From Streptomyces sp. HUAS 15-9 (GTDB lineage: Bacteria > Actinomycetota > Actinomycetes > Streptomycetales > Streptomycetaceae): a stretch of 64,000 nucleotides of DNA. Location of the stretch: the NCBI RefSeq assembly GCF_025642155.1, contig NZ_CP106798.1:4278001-4342000 (forward strand), written 5' to 3'. Shown piece after piece: positions 34,660 to 44,265 of the stretch (positions within the stretch are counted from its first letter, which is position 1; each line of letters begins with the position of its first letter). The notes beneath the pieces were generated by a model. It ran no database searches. It worked only from the letters and a program-made list of their open reading frames with translations, and had not been told where the DNA came from. The position numbers and the translations under genes were made by a program.

Positions 34660-36069
34660 ATGAACGCCCCTCACCATTCGAAAGTGGCCGGAATCGATTC
34701 AACGGTTCCCACACCCGCACACACTGTCGCGCCCGCACCTCCCGTCCCGGGCACCGCTCCCGTCCCCGCGCCGAACTCCCCCGCGCCGGGAGCCCTGCTC
34801 CAGGACCGGCTGGCCGGCTGGGTCTCGGATCTCACGACCCTCCACGAACTCACCGAGCGCCTGGCCCGTACGGACTCACTCGACGGAGCGCTCCAGGAAC
34901 TGCTGCGCGCCGGAGCTGCCCTCGTGGGCGCCCGGCGCGGTCTCGTCGTACTGGAACCGGCCGACGGCCTCGGCCCCGACACCACCATCGGCCTGGGCCT
35001 CGGCCGCGCCGATCTCGGCCACATCGAGACCGTGCCGCGCGGCGCGATGTCGTACGGCGAGCTTCTCGACACGACCGCCGGACTACCCGGCGCCGGCGGT
35101 GAGATCGTCCACCCCGATCTGTTCGCCGAGGACGGCCTCGACCCCCGCCACCGCGAGGTGGCCGCCCGGCTCGGCTACGCCGCCAGCTACGCCCTGCCGC
35201 TGTCCACCGAGGCCGCCGGCCGCCTGGGCGCCGCCGTGTGGCTCTACGACGAGCCCGCCGAACCGAACGAGCGCCAGCGCCATCTCGCCGGCCTGTACGT
35301 CCGCTACGCCACCGAACACCTCGCCCGGCTGCTGGAGGTGGCGCGCACGCGCGCGTGCCTGGCCACCATCTCCGAGGAACTGCTGCCGTCCCGGCTGCCC
35401 CGGGTGGCCGGCGTCCAGCTCGCCGCCCGGCACCGCACCGGCCCGCGCGGCGGCGGCGACTGGTACGACGCGCTGCCGCTGCCCGACGCCGCGCTCGGCC
35501 TCGCGGTCGGCTCGGTGACCGGGTCGGGGCCCAGCGCGGTCGCCGCGATGGGCCGGCTGCGGGCGTCCCTGCGGGCGTACGCCGTGATGGAGGGCGAGGA
35601 CCCGGTCGCGGTCCTGTCCGACCTGGAGCTGCTGCTGCGCCTGACCGAGCCGGCCCGCTCCGCCACCGCCCTGTTCGCCTACTGCGAACCCGCGCTGCGC
35701 AAGGTCACTTTGGCCGGCGCCGGTCACAGTCCGCCACTGCTGATCGGCGAGCGGCGCACCGAGTTCGCGGAGACCTCCGTCTCCGCGCCCCTGGGGATGC
35801 TCGCCTGCTGGGAGGCGCCCAGCGTGGAGTTCCAGGCCGAAGCAGGAGAGACGGTTCTCCTCTACACCGACGGGCTGCTGCACCGCACCAAGGACCCCAC
35901 GGACCGCGCCTTCGCCCGACTGCACGCGGCGGCCGCGAGCGTGCCGCGCACCCTGCGCCGCGACCCCGAGGCCATCGCCGACCACGTGCTGCGCACGGTA
36001 CTGCCGGACGGCCTGGACACGGCGGACAGCGAGGAGGACGTCGTCCTGCTGGCGGCCCGCTTCGACTGA
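34660..36069 (+). CDS. GAF-SpoIIE (PP2C-type) regulator with altered metal site
   Basis: 469 residues: a Pro/Ala-rich N-terminus, a GAF domain (about 55-225: LHELTERLARTDSLDGALQE, LPLSTEAAGRLGAAVWLYDEP) and an RsbU/SpoIIE phosphatase domain (235-469: GGGDWYDALPLPD, AGAGHSPPLL, VLLYTDGLLHRTK, SEEDVVLLAARF). Active relatives have GDVxGHG where this protein reads GSVTGSG, losing a metal-ligand Asp and the following His, so it may bind but not hydrolyse phosphoprotein. RsbW-like proteins are encoded at 30.9 and 42.6 kb. Role in a sigma-factor partner-switching network is inference. Confidence 0.88.
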   Translation: MNAPHHSKVAGIDSTVPTPAHTVAPAPPVPGTAPVPAPNSPAPGALLQDRLAGWVSDLTTLHELTERLARTDSLDGALQELLRAGAALVGARRGLVVLEPADGLGPDTTIGLGLGRADLGHIETVPRGAMSYGELLDTTAGLPGAGGEIVHPDLFAEDGLDPRHREVAARLGYAASYALPLSTEAAGRLGAAVWLYDEPAEPNERQRHLAGLYVRYATEHLARLLEVARTRACLATISEELLPSRLPRVAGVQLAARHRTGPRGGGDWYDALPLPDAALGLAVGSVTGSGPSAVAAMGRLRASLRAYAVMEGEDPVAVLSDLELLLRLTEPARSATALFAYCEPALRKVTLAGAGHSPPLLIGERRTEFAETSVSAPLGMLACWEAPSVEFQAEAGETVLLYTDGLLHRTKDPTDRAFARLHAAAASVPRTLRRDPEAIADHVLRTVLPDGLDTADSEEDVVLLAARFD

Positions 36070-36242
36070 GGGGCGACACGGCCCGCGACGGCTGAAGGGA
36101 CGGAACGGTTCGTTTCGGCCGGGCGAGGCAGCGCACCGCTTGGACCGAGCGCTGCGGCCAGCAGGGCAGCACGTCGCTTCAGCCGGGCGAGGCAGCGCAC
36201 CGCTTGGGCCGAGCGCTGCGGCGCGTCGCTGCGGCCAGCAGG

Positions 36243-36700
36243 GCAGCACGTCGCTTCAGCCGAGCAGGGCAGCGCACCGCTTGGACCGGGCGGAGCAGCG
36301 CATCACTCGGGCCGAACAGCGCGGCGGCACGATACTCCGGCCGAGCAGGGCAGCACGTCGCTCGGGCCGAACGCGGCAGCGCACCGCCGCGGCCGGGAAG
36401 GCAGCACGTCGCTTCAGCCGAGCAGGGCAGCGCACCGCTTGGACCGGGCGGAGCAGCGCATCACTCGGGCCGAACAGCGCGGCGGCACGGCGGCACGATA
36501 CTCCGGCCGAGCAGGGCAGCACGTCGCTCGGGCCGAACGCGGCAGCGCACCGCCGCGGCCGGGAAGGCAGCACGTCGCTTCAGCCGAGCAGGGCAGCGCA
36601 CCGCTTGGACCGGGCGGAGCAGCGCATCACTCGGGCCGAACAGCGCGGCGGCACGATACTCCGGCCGAGCAGGGCAGCACGTCACTGCGGCCGAGCGGGC
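36243..36700. repeat. Tandem repeat of about 158-166 bp
   Basis: Nearly identical units begin at 36243, 36401 and 36567 (the last partial). The second unit carries an 8-bp internal duplication (GGCGGCAC). Inside each unit shorter motifs recur (GGGCAGCACGTCGCT, CAGCGCACCGC), and degenerate units extend left to about 36120. The array fills the space between the SpoIIE-type gene and pepP. Its open frame is a by-product of GC-rich sequence. Confidence 0.92.
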
Positions 36701-36772
36701 CCGCGCGGTTCGCATGCGTGGGCATAACAGCTCTTCCCGCCCAGAGCCACCCCGGTACGACCGTACGATGAT

Positions 36773-36822
36773 GGGGTCCCCCTGCTCGAGCGGAACCGAG
36801 ATCGCCGAGGGATCGGGGGACC
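36773..36822. repeat. Dispersed hairpin repeat, copy 3
   Basis: GGTCCCCC and GGGGGACC form an inverted repeat enclosing CTGCTCGAGCGGAACCGAGA. It lies in the leader region of pepP. Confidence 0.75.
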
Positions 36823-36845
36823 GTGCCGTATCGAGGAGGATGACC

Positions 36846-38290
<1,445 letters not shown>

Positions 38291-38306
<16 letters not shown>

Positions 38307-38344
38307 GAATCCCCGAAGGGCTGAGCGTCCCTGAAGCGCTGAGC
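38291..38344 (+). repeat. 18-bp tandem repeat at the end of pepP
   Basis: Three units of the form ATCCCTGAAGGGCTGAGA; the pepP stop codon lies in the first. Each unit also contains CCTGAAGG, a small palindrome. Confidence 0.85.
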
Positions 38345-38396
38345 GAGTGGCTGATCGAAGCCCTATAGTGCGGATCAGCGACTGATACGACACTGA

Positions 38397-38425
38397 TGGC
38401 CGGGTACCTGTGCGGTGCCCGGCCA
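38397..38425 (+). terminator. Terminator between pepP and the MocR gene
   Basis: TGGCCGGG pairs with CCCGGCCA across 13 bases, followed by TTC. Confidence 0.6.
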
Positions 38426-38451
38426 TTCACGTGCCTAGGGGGAGGGTCTTC

Positions 38452-39827
38452 GTGGACGATTTCTGGTCCGGTGTCGGTGTGGATCTGCATCTGGAGCCCG
38501 ATTCTGCGGACGGACGCCGGGTCGGGCTGGAGCGGGCGCTGCGCGACGCCGTGCGCGACGGGCGGCTGACGCCCGGCACCCGGCTGCCCGCGACCCGGCG
38601 GCTCGCGTCCGAGCTCGGGATCTCGCGCGGCACGGCCAAGGCGGCGTACGACCAGCTGGTCGCCGAGGGATATCTGACGGCACGGCAGGGCTCGGGCACC
38701 CAGGTGGCCTCGCTGCCCTCCGCCGACGCCGACGCACCGGAAGCGGCCGCACGCGCGCGTGCGCCCGTTTCGATCTGCGGCCCGGCAGCCCCGACGTCGG
38801 GGCGTTCCCGGCGGCGGCCTGGCTGCGGGCGCTGCGCCGCGCCATCGCGACGGCACCCTCACTGGCGTACGACTACGGCGATCCGCGCGGCCGGATCGAA
38901 CTGCGCACGGCGCTCTCGGGCTACCTGGGGCGGGCACGCGGGGTGATCGCCCCGCCGGAGCGGATCGTGATCACCACCGGGTACGTACAGGGCCTCGCGC
39001 TCCTCACCCGCGTGCTGGACGGCGCCGCCGTCGCCATGGAGGACCCCGGGCTGCCCTTCCACCGGGAGGTGGTGCGGCGCAACGGCGGCCGGGTGGTGCC
39101 CGTGCCCGTCGACGAACGCGGGGCCCGCGCACAGGAACTCGGCGACGCGGCCGCCGTGGTCGTCACGCCCGCCCACCAGTACCCGACCGGCGTGACCCTG
39201 CACCCGGAGCGGCGGCGGGCGCTCAGCGACTGGGCACGCGCGCGTGGTGGCCTGATCGTCGAGGACGACTACGACGGGGAGTTCCGCTACGACCGTCAGC
39301 CCGTCGGCGCGCTCCAGGGCATGGCGCCGGGCCAGGTGGTGTACCTGGGCACCGCCTCCAAGACCCTGGGCCCCGCACTGCGGCTGGGCTGGATGGTGCT
39401 GCCGCCCCACCTGGTCGACGCGGTCGCGGACGCCAAGCTGCACAGCGACCACCACACCGAGTCCATCGGCCAGTTGGCGCTCGCCGAGCTCATCGACAGC
39501 CATGCCTACGACCGCCACGTGCGCGCGTGCCGGCTCAGATACCGGCGCCGCAGGGACCAGCTCCTGGACCGGCTGGGCCCGCGCCGGAAGGTGCGCGGTA
39601 TCGCGGCCGGGCTGCACGCCCTGGTGGAGGTCACGGACGAGACGGAGGTGCTCGCGCGCGCGGAGGCGGAGGGACTCGCCCTCGGCCGCCTGGGCAACCA
39701 CTGGCACACGCCCGCCGCACCCGGCGAAGAGCGGCAGCAGGGCCTGGTCGTCGGGTACGGCACGCCTCGGGAGCGGGCGTATCCGGAGGCGCTGGAGGTG
39801 CTGGCCAAGGTGCTGGTCGGGGCCTGA
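38452..39827 (+). pseudogene. MocR-type regulator (GntR-aminotransferase fusion), frameshifted
   Basis: From GTG 38452, six bases after GGGGGAGG, the first frame encodes a GntR helix-turn-helix (RRVGLERALRDAVRDGRLTPG, LGISRGTAKAAYDQLVAEGY). Near 38745-38768 the coding passes to another frame that continues FDLRPGSPDVGAFPAAAW and runs through an aminotransferase-like domain with the PLP lysine in GTASKTLGPALRLGW. The shift equals loss of one base in a run of alternating GC. MocR proteins bind PLP to control vitamin B6 or other amine genes. If the shift is real, only a DNA-binding fragment is made. It could be a sequencing error, as both halves are otherwise well kept. Confidence 0.8.
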
Positions 39828-39893
39828 ATCGGGCCATCAAAGAGCCTTCATATTGGGCCTGTTGACGGGTCCAACGCGCTTCTAGTGTCGTCC

Positions 39894-39968
39894 GTACGAC
39901 GAACCGTCCGCAGCGCGTCCTGGCACTGGCCCAGTTGACCAACTCCAGCGACGGCGCCTACTACTTGA
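39894..39968 (+). pseudogene. N-terminal stub of an MFS transporter
   Basis: TTGACG (39862) and TAGTGT, 15 bases apart, form a promoter. The frame then reads TNRPQRVLALAQLTNSSDGA YY in the style of Streptomyces MFS exporters, but without a start codon (ACG where a leaderless ATG is expected), and it is cut off by the end of the TnpB element. About 22 residues remain. Identification rests on this short stretch. Confidence 0.4.
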
Positions 39969-40002
39969 ATCCTCCCCTCCCTGAAGAGAGGGGATTCCTG
40001 GC
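39963..40002 (-). ncRNA. Possible 3' end of the TnpB guide RNA and element right end
   Basis: TnpB guide RNAs run from the 3' part of tnpB through the element's right end. Here the reverse strand reads GAATCCCCTC, a short loop, then GAGG-GGA-GGATTC, a bulged hairpin typical of such ends, right after the tnpB stop. The guide segment would begin at about 39962 and read into the MFS stub. Confidence 0.35.
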
Positions 40003-41229
40003 TCAGGCTGCCTCCGGGAGCGGTGCTCCCGCAGGTCTTATGCCCTCGACACCAGCCGGGTTGAGACCAGCCCGGACCAGCATCACGCGTGCGGAGTTCT
40101 TGTCCCTCGGAGAGACGACTCCGCACGCGGTGCAGGTGTAGGTACGTTCCGAAAGAGGAAGTGCGTGCTTGGTTCTCGCTCCGCACGACGCGCAGTTCAT
40201 GGTGGTGTGCGCGGGGTGCACGAGGCGGATGTCCCGCCCGTGCTTGCGGCCCATCTCGACCAGGGCCTGTTTGGTGGCACCGATCGCCGCGTCTGCGGCC
40301 TTGCGGGCCATGATGGTACGGCTCAGGAACTTCGGCCGGAAGTCCTCGACCGCGATGGCGTCGTGGTCGCGGACGACGCGCTTGGCCCACTTGCGGGCGG
40401 TGTCCTGCCGCTGACGCGCGATCTTCGCGTAGGTCTTCGCGCGCCACTTCTTCGCCTCGCGGTAACCCTTCGACGACGCCTGTCCCCTGGCGGGCTTGCG
40501 GCGCGCCACCATCCGGTCGTACCGGGTCAGCTTCGCCTGAGCCTTGCGCCCGTGCTGCGGGTGGGGGAGGTCGTGCGGGTCGGATGTGGTGGTGGCGGTC
40601 TCCTTGACACCCCAGTCCACACCGAGGACGGCGCCCGTCTGCGGGAGTGGCTGTGTCTCGGTGGCGACGACGAACGAGGCGTGCCAGTGCCCGAGACTGT
40701 CTCGGTACACGCGCACGCTGGAGGGCGTGGCGGGCAGTTCGCGGGACCACACCACCGTCAGGCTGATGCCGCCCGCGAGGTGCAGATGGCCGTCCTTCAG
40801 CCGGAACCCGCGCTGCGTGTAGTTCAGCGTAGGCAGCGCCTCACGCTTCTTCTTCGGCCGGGGCATGCCCGCGCGTTGCCGCGTCGGCAGACGCTTCTCG
40901 ATGTCCTTCGTAGCCCTGGACCGGGACTTGGCGAAGTCGCGGATGATCTGCTGCTGCGGAACTGATGCGCCCTCGCACAGCCACCGCGTCCTAGCGCGGG
41001 CTTCGGTCAGCATCTTGTCGAGCTGGGCCGGGCCGCACGTCAGCTTGTCGTCGGGGTGCGCCCGGTTGTGGGCGTGTACCTGCCGGGACTTGGCGACGCA
41101 TTCGTTCCAGATCCACCGGCATCGGTCCCACTCGGCGAGCAGGGCAACGCGGGCGGTCGACGACACGCGAAGCCGGTAGGTGTACCGGGCGTGCCCGGTA
41201 TCCCCGGAGTGCTTCTTTGGTGTCGTCAT
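40003..41229 (-). CDS. tnpB: TnpB RNA-guided endonuclease (IS605 family)
   Basis: 408 residues. RuvC-like catalytic residues are complete: Asp205 in GVDWG, Glu295 in AVEDF, Asp376 in PRDKN. The zinc finger has C346, C349, C366 and C369. The N-terminus has the basic helices typical of TnpB (RLRVSSTARVALLAEWDRCRWIWN, PQQQIIRDFAKS). Active relatives cut DNA next to a short target-adjacent motif using a guide RNA from the element end, which keeps the element in the population. All key residues are present, so it may be active. Its ATG overlaps the start of the divergent RHH gene by 10 bases. Confidence 0.93.
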   Translation of the reverse strand: MTTPKKHSGDTGHARYTYRLRVSSTARVALLAEWDRCRWIWNECVAKSRQVHAHNRAHPDDKLTCGPAQLDKMLTEARARTRWLCEGASVPQQQIIRDFAKSRSRATKDIEKRLPTRQRAGMPRPKKKREALPTLNYTQRGFRLKDGHLHLAGGISLTVVWSRELPATPSSVRVYRDSLGHWHASFVVATETQPLPQTGAVLGVDWGVKETATTTSDPHDLPHPQHGRKAQAKLTRYDRMVARRKPARGQASSKGYREAKKWRAKTYAKIARQRQDTARKWAKRVVRDHDAIAVEDFRPKFLSRTIMARKAADAAIGATKQALVEMGRKHGRDIRLVHPAHTTMNCASCGARTKHALPLSERTYTCTACGVVSPRDKNSARVMLVRAGLNPAGVEGIRPAGAPLPEAA

Positions 41230-41402
41230 GGCACGATTTTAGCCGGGAAGACCAGAAGCGGATCTCTCTCCGCCTGCCAACGGACCTGCATGCACGCCTG
41301 GTTGAGAGAGCGCGTGCCGACCGGCGGTCCCTCAACTCCGAGATCGTCCACCTGCTCGAGGTCGCGCTCAGCCCGGACGGTGGAGACGACCAATCGCCCT
41401 GA
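41220..41402 (+). CDS. Arc/CopG-type ribbon-helix-helix protein of the TnpB element
   Basis: 60 residues from a GTG at 41220 (start uncertain; no ribosome site, so possibly leaderless). KRISLRLPTDLHARLVERARADRRSLNSEIVHLLEVAL is a complete RHH fold, the strand being RISLRL. It lies divergent from tnpB with overlapping 5' ends, so binding to its own promoter would also repress tnpB. Similar small RHH genes beside tnpB occur in Streptomyces elements. A role in limiting TnpB expression is inference; no toxin partner is present. Confidence 0.65.
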   Translation: MSSWHDFSREDQKRISLRLPTDLHARLVERARADRRSLNSEIVHLLEVALSPDGGDDQSP

Positions 41403-41474
41403 CGGCGACTGCTCCATCCCGTGCCCCGCTACGCGGGAAGCGGGGTTCCTCCCCGCCCTGAAGGACGGGGCATC

Positions 41475-41902
41475 CTCCGGCTACTCGGTGACGCGGCGAT
41501 CCGCCGGGCGTTCGCGGCGACTTCCCGGGCCTGTGCCCCGGGGTCCAGGGCGGCGGCTGCGACCAGCAGGCCGAGCGCCCACAGGGCTCCCCGGTGGCCG
41601 CCGCCCGCCAGCGACACCGAGTGCTCGGCGGACCGCCCGATGGCGCCGAGTTCCGCCCGCAGCGTCTGGGTGGGGCGCCCGGTACGGCGGGCGGAGGCGG
41701 CCATCGCCGCGAGGCCGGGCGCGAGCGCCTTGGCCGACCAGCGCAGGGAGCCGTGGTCCCGGCGGGGCGGGCGGGCGTCGAGGTCGCGCGGGTCGGGCAG
41801 CCCCGGTTTCGGCGACAGTGCCAGCTGACAGGTGAGCGCGTCCACGGCGGCCCGCGCCGGCGCGTCGTCCTCGCGGCTGCTCATGGGGTGATTGCCCGTC
41901 AT
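41475..41902 (-). pseudogene. Truncated triphosphoribosyl-dephospho-CoA synthase-like gene (CitG/MdcB family)
   Basis: About 140 residues of the N-terminal half of CitG/MdcB proteins: DALTCQLALSPKPGLPDPRD, SLAGGGHRGALWALGLLVAA and AREVAANARRIAAS. The gene then runs into the hairpin end of the TnpB element and stops; the C-terminal half is absent. The full enzyme makes the prosthetic-group precursor of malonate or citrate decarboxylases. No decarboxylase genes are nearby. Start assigned at ATG 41902, with ATG 41884 also possible. Confidence 0.65.
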
Positions 41903-42001
41903 GGCCGAGCAAGCCAGGCAGGCCGCTTGTGAGACACCTGGGCGCGAGCTTTCAACGGGCTGTGAAAGACCGGGAATCCGAGGGCGGCCGGAACGCCTCG
42001 G

Positions 42002-42565
42002 TCAGATGGCCGGATCCGCATCGTGCAGGATCCGCTGGAAGAGATGACAGTCCCGCCATTCCCCATTGATATGCAAATAACTCGGAGCCATGCCGATCGA
42101 TTCGAATCCGCATTTCTTCAGGACGCGTTGTGAACCCGTGTTCTCGATAAGCGTGGACGCCTCGATCCGGTGCAGTCCGACCGTGTCCCGCGCGATGCGG
42201 CACACCCGCTCCACGGCGCTGCTCGCCAGCCCCCGGTTCTGCTGGTCGGCGGCGACCCAGTAACCCAGATAGGCGCTGCAGAAGGGGCCCATCGAGATGC
42301 CGGACAGCGTGATCGCTCCCACGATCCGCCCGCCGTCCGACTCAAGGACCCAGGGCACCAGAGCGCCCTCCGCGAACTGGCGCAGCAGCCCCTCCAGGCG
42401 CTCCGTCTGGCCCTCGACGGTGAAGAAGGAGTCCGGTCTGCACGGCTCCCACGGTTCGAGGTGCTTCCGGTTCTCCACGTATGCGGAACAAAGCGCCGAA
42501 GCATCGTCCTGAGCAAGCAGCCGGAGCCGTACTCCCTCGAATATTCCCTCGGTTTCGATATTCAT
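42002..42565 (-). CDS. GNAT acetyltransferase (RimJ/RimL type)
   Basis: 187 residues. The acetyl-CoA site is in YWVAADQQNRGLASSAVERVC (Q-x-x-G-x-A-like loop) after the GAITLSG strand. HRIEASTLIENTGSQRVLKKCGF is the signature of RimJ/RimL-type N-acetyltransferases, which modify protein N-termini or amino groups of small molecules. Substrate unknown. The start codon ATG 42565 is 38 bases after the stop of the RsbW-like gene on the same strand, so the two may be co-transcribed. Confidence 0.9.
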   Translation of the reverse strand: MNIETEGIFEGVRLRLLAQDDASALCSAYVENRKHLEPWEPCRPDSFFTVEGQTERLEGLLRQFAEGALVPWVLESDGGRIVGAITLSGISMGPFCSAYLGYWVAADQQNRGLASSAVERVCRIARDTVGLHRIEASTLIENTGSQRVLKKCGFESIGMAPSYLHINGEWRDCHLFQRILHDADPAI

Positions 42566-42603
42566 GCGCGCACCTTAGCGCGGCCGTTATGCCTGCGCAG
42601 CAG

Positions 42604-43050
42604 TCATGCCGTAAGCAGAGAAGGATCTTTCTTCCACTTGAGCATCTTGTCGAAGCTCACCACTGTCCCTCCCCGGCCCGGCTTGTCGCCGATGTGGACG
42701 TGATCGGCGAGTTCCCTGATCAAGAACAGGCCGCGGCCGTGCTCGGCGTCCACGCGCGGCCGGCGCGGAGCATGGGCGCGGGCGAACCCCGGCCCGGAGT
42801 CGGCCACTTCGATACGGCACTTCTCGCCGTCCAGGTACGCGGTCACCCGGTACGCCTCCGACGAGCCGCCGCGCGTCGCGTCCCCGCCGTGCTCGACCGC
42901 GTTCGCGCAGGCCTCGCCGAGGGCGACGGACAGGTCGTAGGACACATCGGGGTCGACGCCCGCGGTCTCCATCGTGCCGAGCAGCAACCGGCGGGCGAGC
43001 GGCACGCTCGCGGCCTCGCGGCGCAGATGGAGTGACCACCAGATGCTCAT
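42604..43050 (-). CDS. RsbW-like ATP-binding protein
   Basis: 148 residues, a lone HATPase domain: DVSYDLSVALGEACANAVEHGG (N box), CRIEVADSGPGFARAH (G1), EHGRGLFLIRELADHVHI (G2). Anti-sigma factor or kinase of a partner-switching pair by family. No antagonist gene adjoins it. The motif set is better conserved than in the 30.9-kb protein. Upstream of the GNAT gene on the same strand. Confidence 0.9.
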   Translation of the reverse strand: MSIWWSLHLRREAASVPLARRLLLGTMETAGVDPDVSYDLSVALGEACANAVEHGGDATRGGSSEAYRVTAYLDGEKCRIEVADSGPGFARAHAPRRPRVDAEHGRGLFLIRELADHVHIGDKPGRGGTVVSFDKMLKWKKDPSLLTA

Positions 43051-43272
43051 GCTCCAGCCTCCAGGCCGCGGCTCGACATACCGTTACCTATTGCCGCCAA
43101 TCCCCGGGTGTAAGCACCCGGTCCGCGTGACGCCGCCCATACGGACGATGCGCGCGGGCAGGAATCGGTGTATGAGGGGGCGGCCCGCGACAAAGCGTGA
43201 TCTTCCGGTCGAACGGAACCTTGTGGACCTGCCGTCGGGCAGCGGCGGGTCCAGTGCGATGATGAGGCGGCC

Positions 43273-44133
43273 ATGACTGCCCCCCACCAGCGCACGGCGC
43301 GCTCCGGAAACCGACTCCGGATCCTGCGGGCCGCGGTGTTCGCCGCGGTCTGCGTCGTGCTGGCCGCGGCCGGGCACACCTTGGCCTCCTGCGCCACCGT
43401 TCCGCTGTGGACGCTGGGCGCGGGCTTCCTCGGCGCCCTCGCGCTCGTGGCACCGCTCACCGGGCGCGAGCGCTCGCTGCCCGGAATCGTCGCGCTGCTC
43501 GCGCTCGGCCAGACCGCGCTGCACACGCTGTTCGGGCTGGGCCAGCACGGTACGGCCGCGATGTCGTCCGGCGCCATGTCGTCCGGCGCCATGTCGTCCG
43601 GCGCGATGTCGATGGGTTCCATGCCCGGGATGAGCGACACCACGCTGGTCGAGCAGGCCGCGCGGCTCGTGTGCGGCACCGGCGTCGCGGCGATCACCCC
43701 GGCCCACGCCTACCGGATCCTCACCCAGGCACACCTGCTCACCGGCTCCGGCGCGGACATGAGCGCCATGCACCACACGGCGGACGCCACCGGCTCCCCG
43801 GAGCCGCTGCTGCCGTCCCTGCCGATGCTGCTCGGTCACACGCTCGCCGCGGTCGCCGTCGGCTGGCTGCTGCGCCGCGGCGACCTGGCCGTACTGCGTC
43901 TGATGGAGCTGTCGGCGCATGGAGTCGCCGAGGGAGCACTCGTACGTTCCCTGCGCGGGGCGCTCGCGCTGGTGCGTGCCCTGTGCGCCGGGCTTCCGGC
44001 CGCTCCCGAGGCGGGCCCGCGACAGCGGCACCCCGCCGGGGACGAACCACCCGCACCGCAGGCCACCGCACTCCAGCACTCGGTGATCCGGCGCGGCCCA
44101 CCCGCGGCCGCCGCACTCGTCCTCGCTGCCTGA
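43273..44133 (+). CDS. Polytopic membrane protein with Met-rich repeat, copper-linked
   Basis: 286 residues with about five membrane helices (RAAVFAAVCVVLAAAGHTL, WTLGAGFLGALALVAPL, LPGIVALLALGQTALHTLFG, a helix after the Met-rich loop, and SLPMLLGHTLAAVAVGWLL). An external loop has AMSSG three times followed by AMSMGSMPGMS, encoded by a 15-bp repeat, plus DMSAMHH: a Met/His cluster suited to Cu(I) binding. It lies 132 bases before the ycnI-like gene and leads the copper gene block. A role in copper capture is inferred from composition and neighbours; no named family. Confidence 0.75.
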   Translation: MTAPHQRTARSGNRLRILRAAVFAAVCVVLAAAGHTLASCATVPLWTLGAGFLGALALVAPLTGRERSLPGIVALLALGQTALHTLFGLGQHGTAAMSSGAMSSGAMSSGAMSMGSMPGMSDTTLVEQAARLVCGTGVAAITPAHAYRILTQAHLLTGSGADMSAMHHTADATGSPEPLLPSLPMLLGHTLAAVAVGWLLRRGDLAVLRLMELSAHGVAEGALVRSLRGALALVRALCAGLPAAPEAGPRQRHPAGDEPPAPQATALQHSVIRRGPPAAAALVLAA

Positions 44134-44265
44134 CGCGACGCGACCACACCACTCCACCCGCACCGGGACGGAGGGGCCGGCCACCGTCGTGCGGCACGCG
44201 CGCGTGCACATCGTGCGCGCCCCCTTCTTTCACCGGAACTCACACAGAGTGGAGTGCTCCACACC

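Larger units (their letters stand above)
39963..41478 (-). mobile_element. IS200/IS605-type element with tnpB and an accessory RHH gene
   Basis: A TnpB gene and a divergent ribbon-helix-helix gene are bracketed by two similar imperfect hairpins in the same orientation (39968-39999 and 41449-41477; shared TCCTCCCC, CCCTGAAG, GGGG cores). No TnpA (Y1) transposase is present, so mobility would need help in trans. The left flank looks like an MFS gene and the right flank like a citG/mdcB gene, so the element sits at a junction between two broken genes, not in a simple target. Ends are estimated from the hairpins. Confidence 0.75.

Noticed and set aside
34131..34661. Reverse-strand open frame in the gap before the SpoIIE-type gene
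   Set aside because: Mixed codon positions, a TTA codon, no motif, no ribosome site, and an equally plausible frame on the other strand.
36243..36700. CRISPR array or rolling-circle origin
   Set aside because: The units are long, contiguous and GC-rich without unique spacers; no cas or rep genes are nearby.
36204..36845. Upstream extension of the pepP frame
   Set aside because: The extra residues come from the tandem repeat and a hairpin repeat. The GTG at 36846 has a proper ribosome site and matches the family N-terminus.
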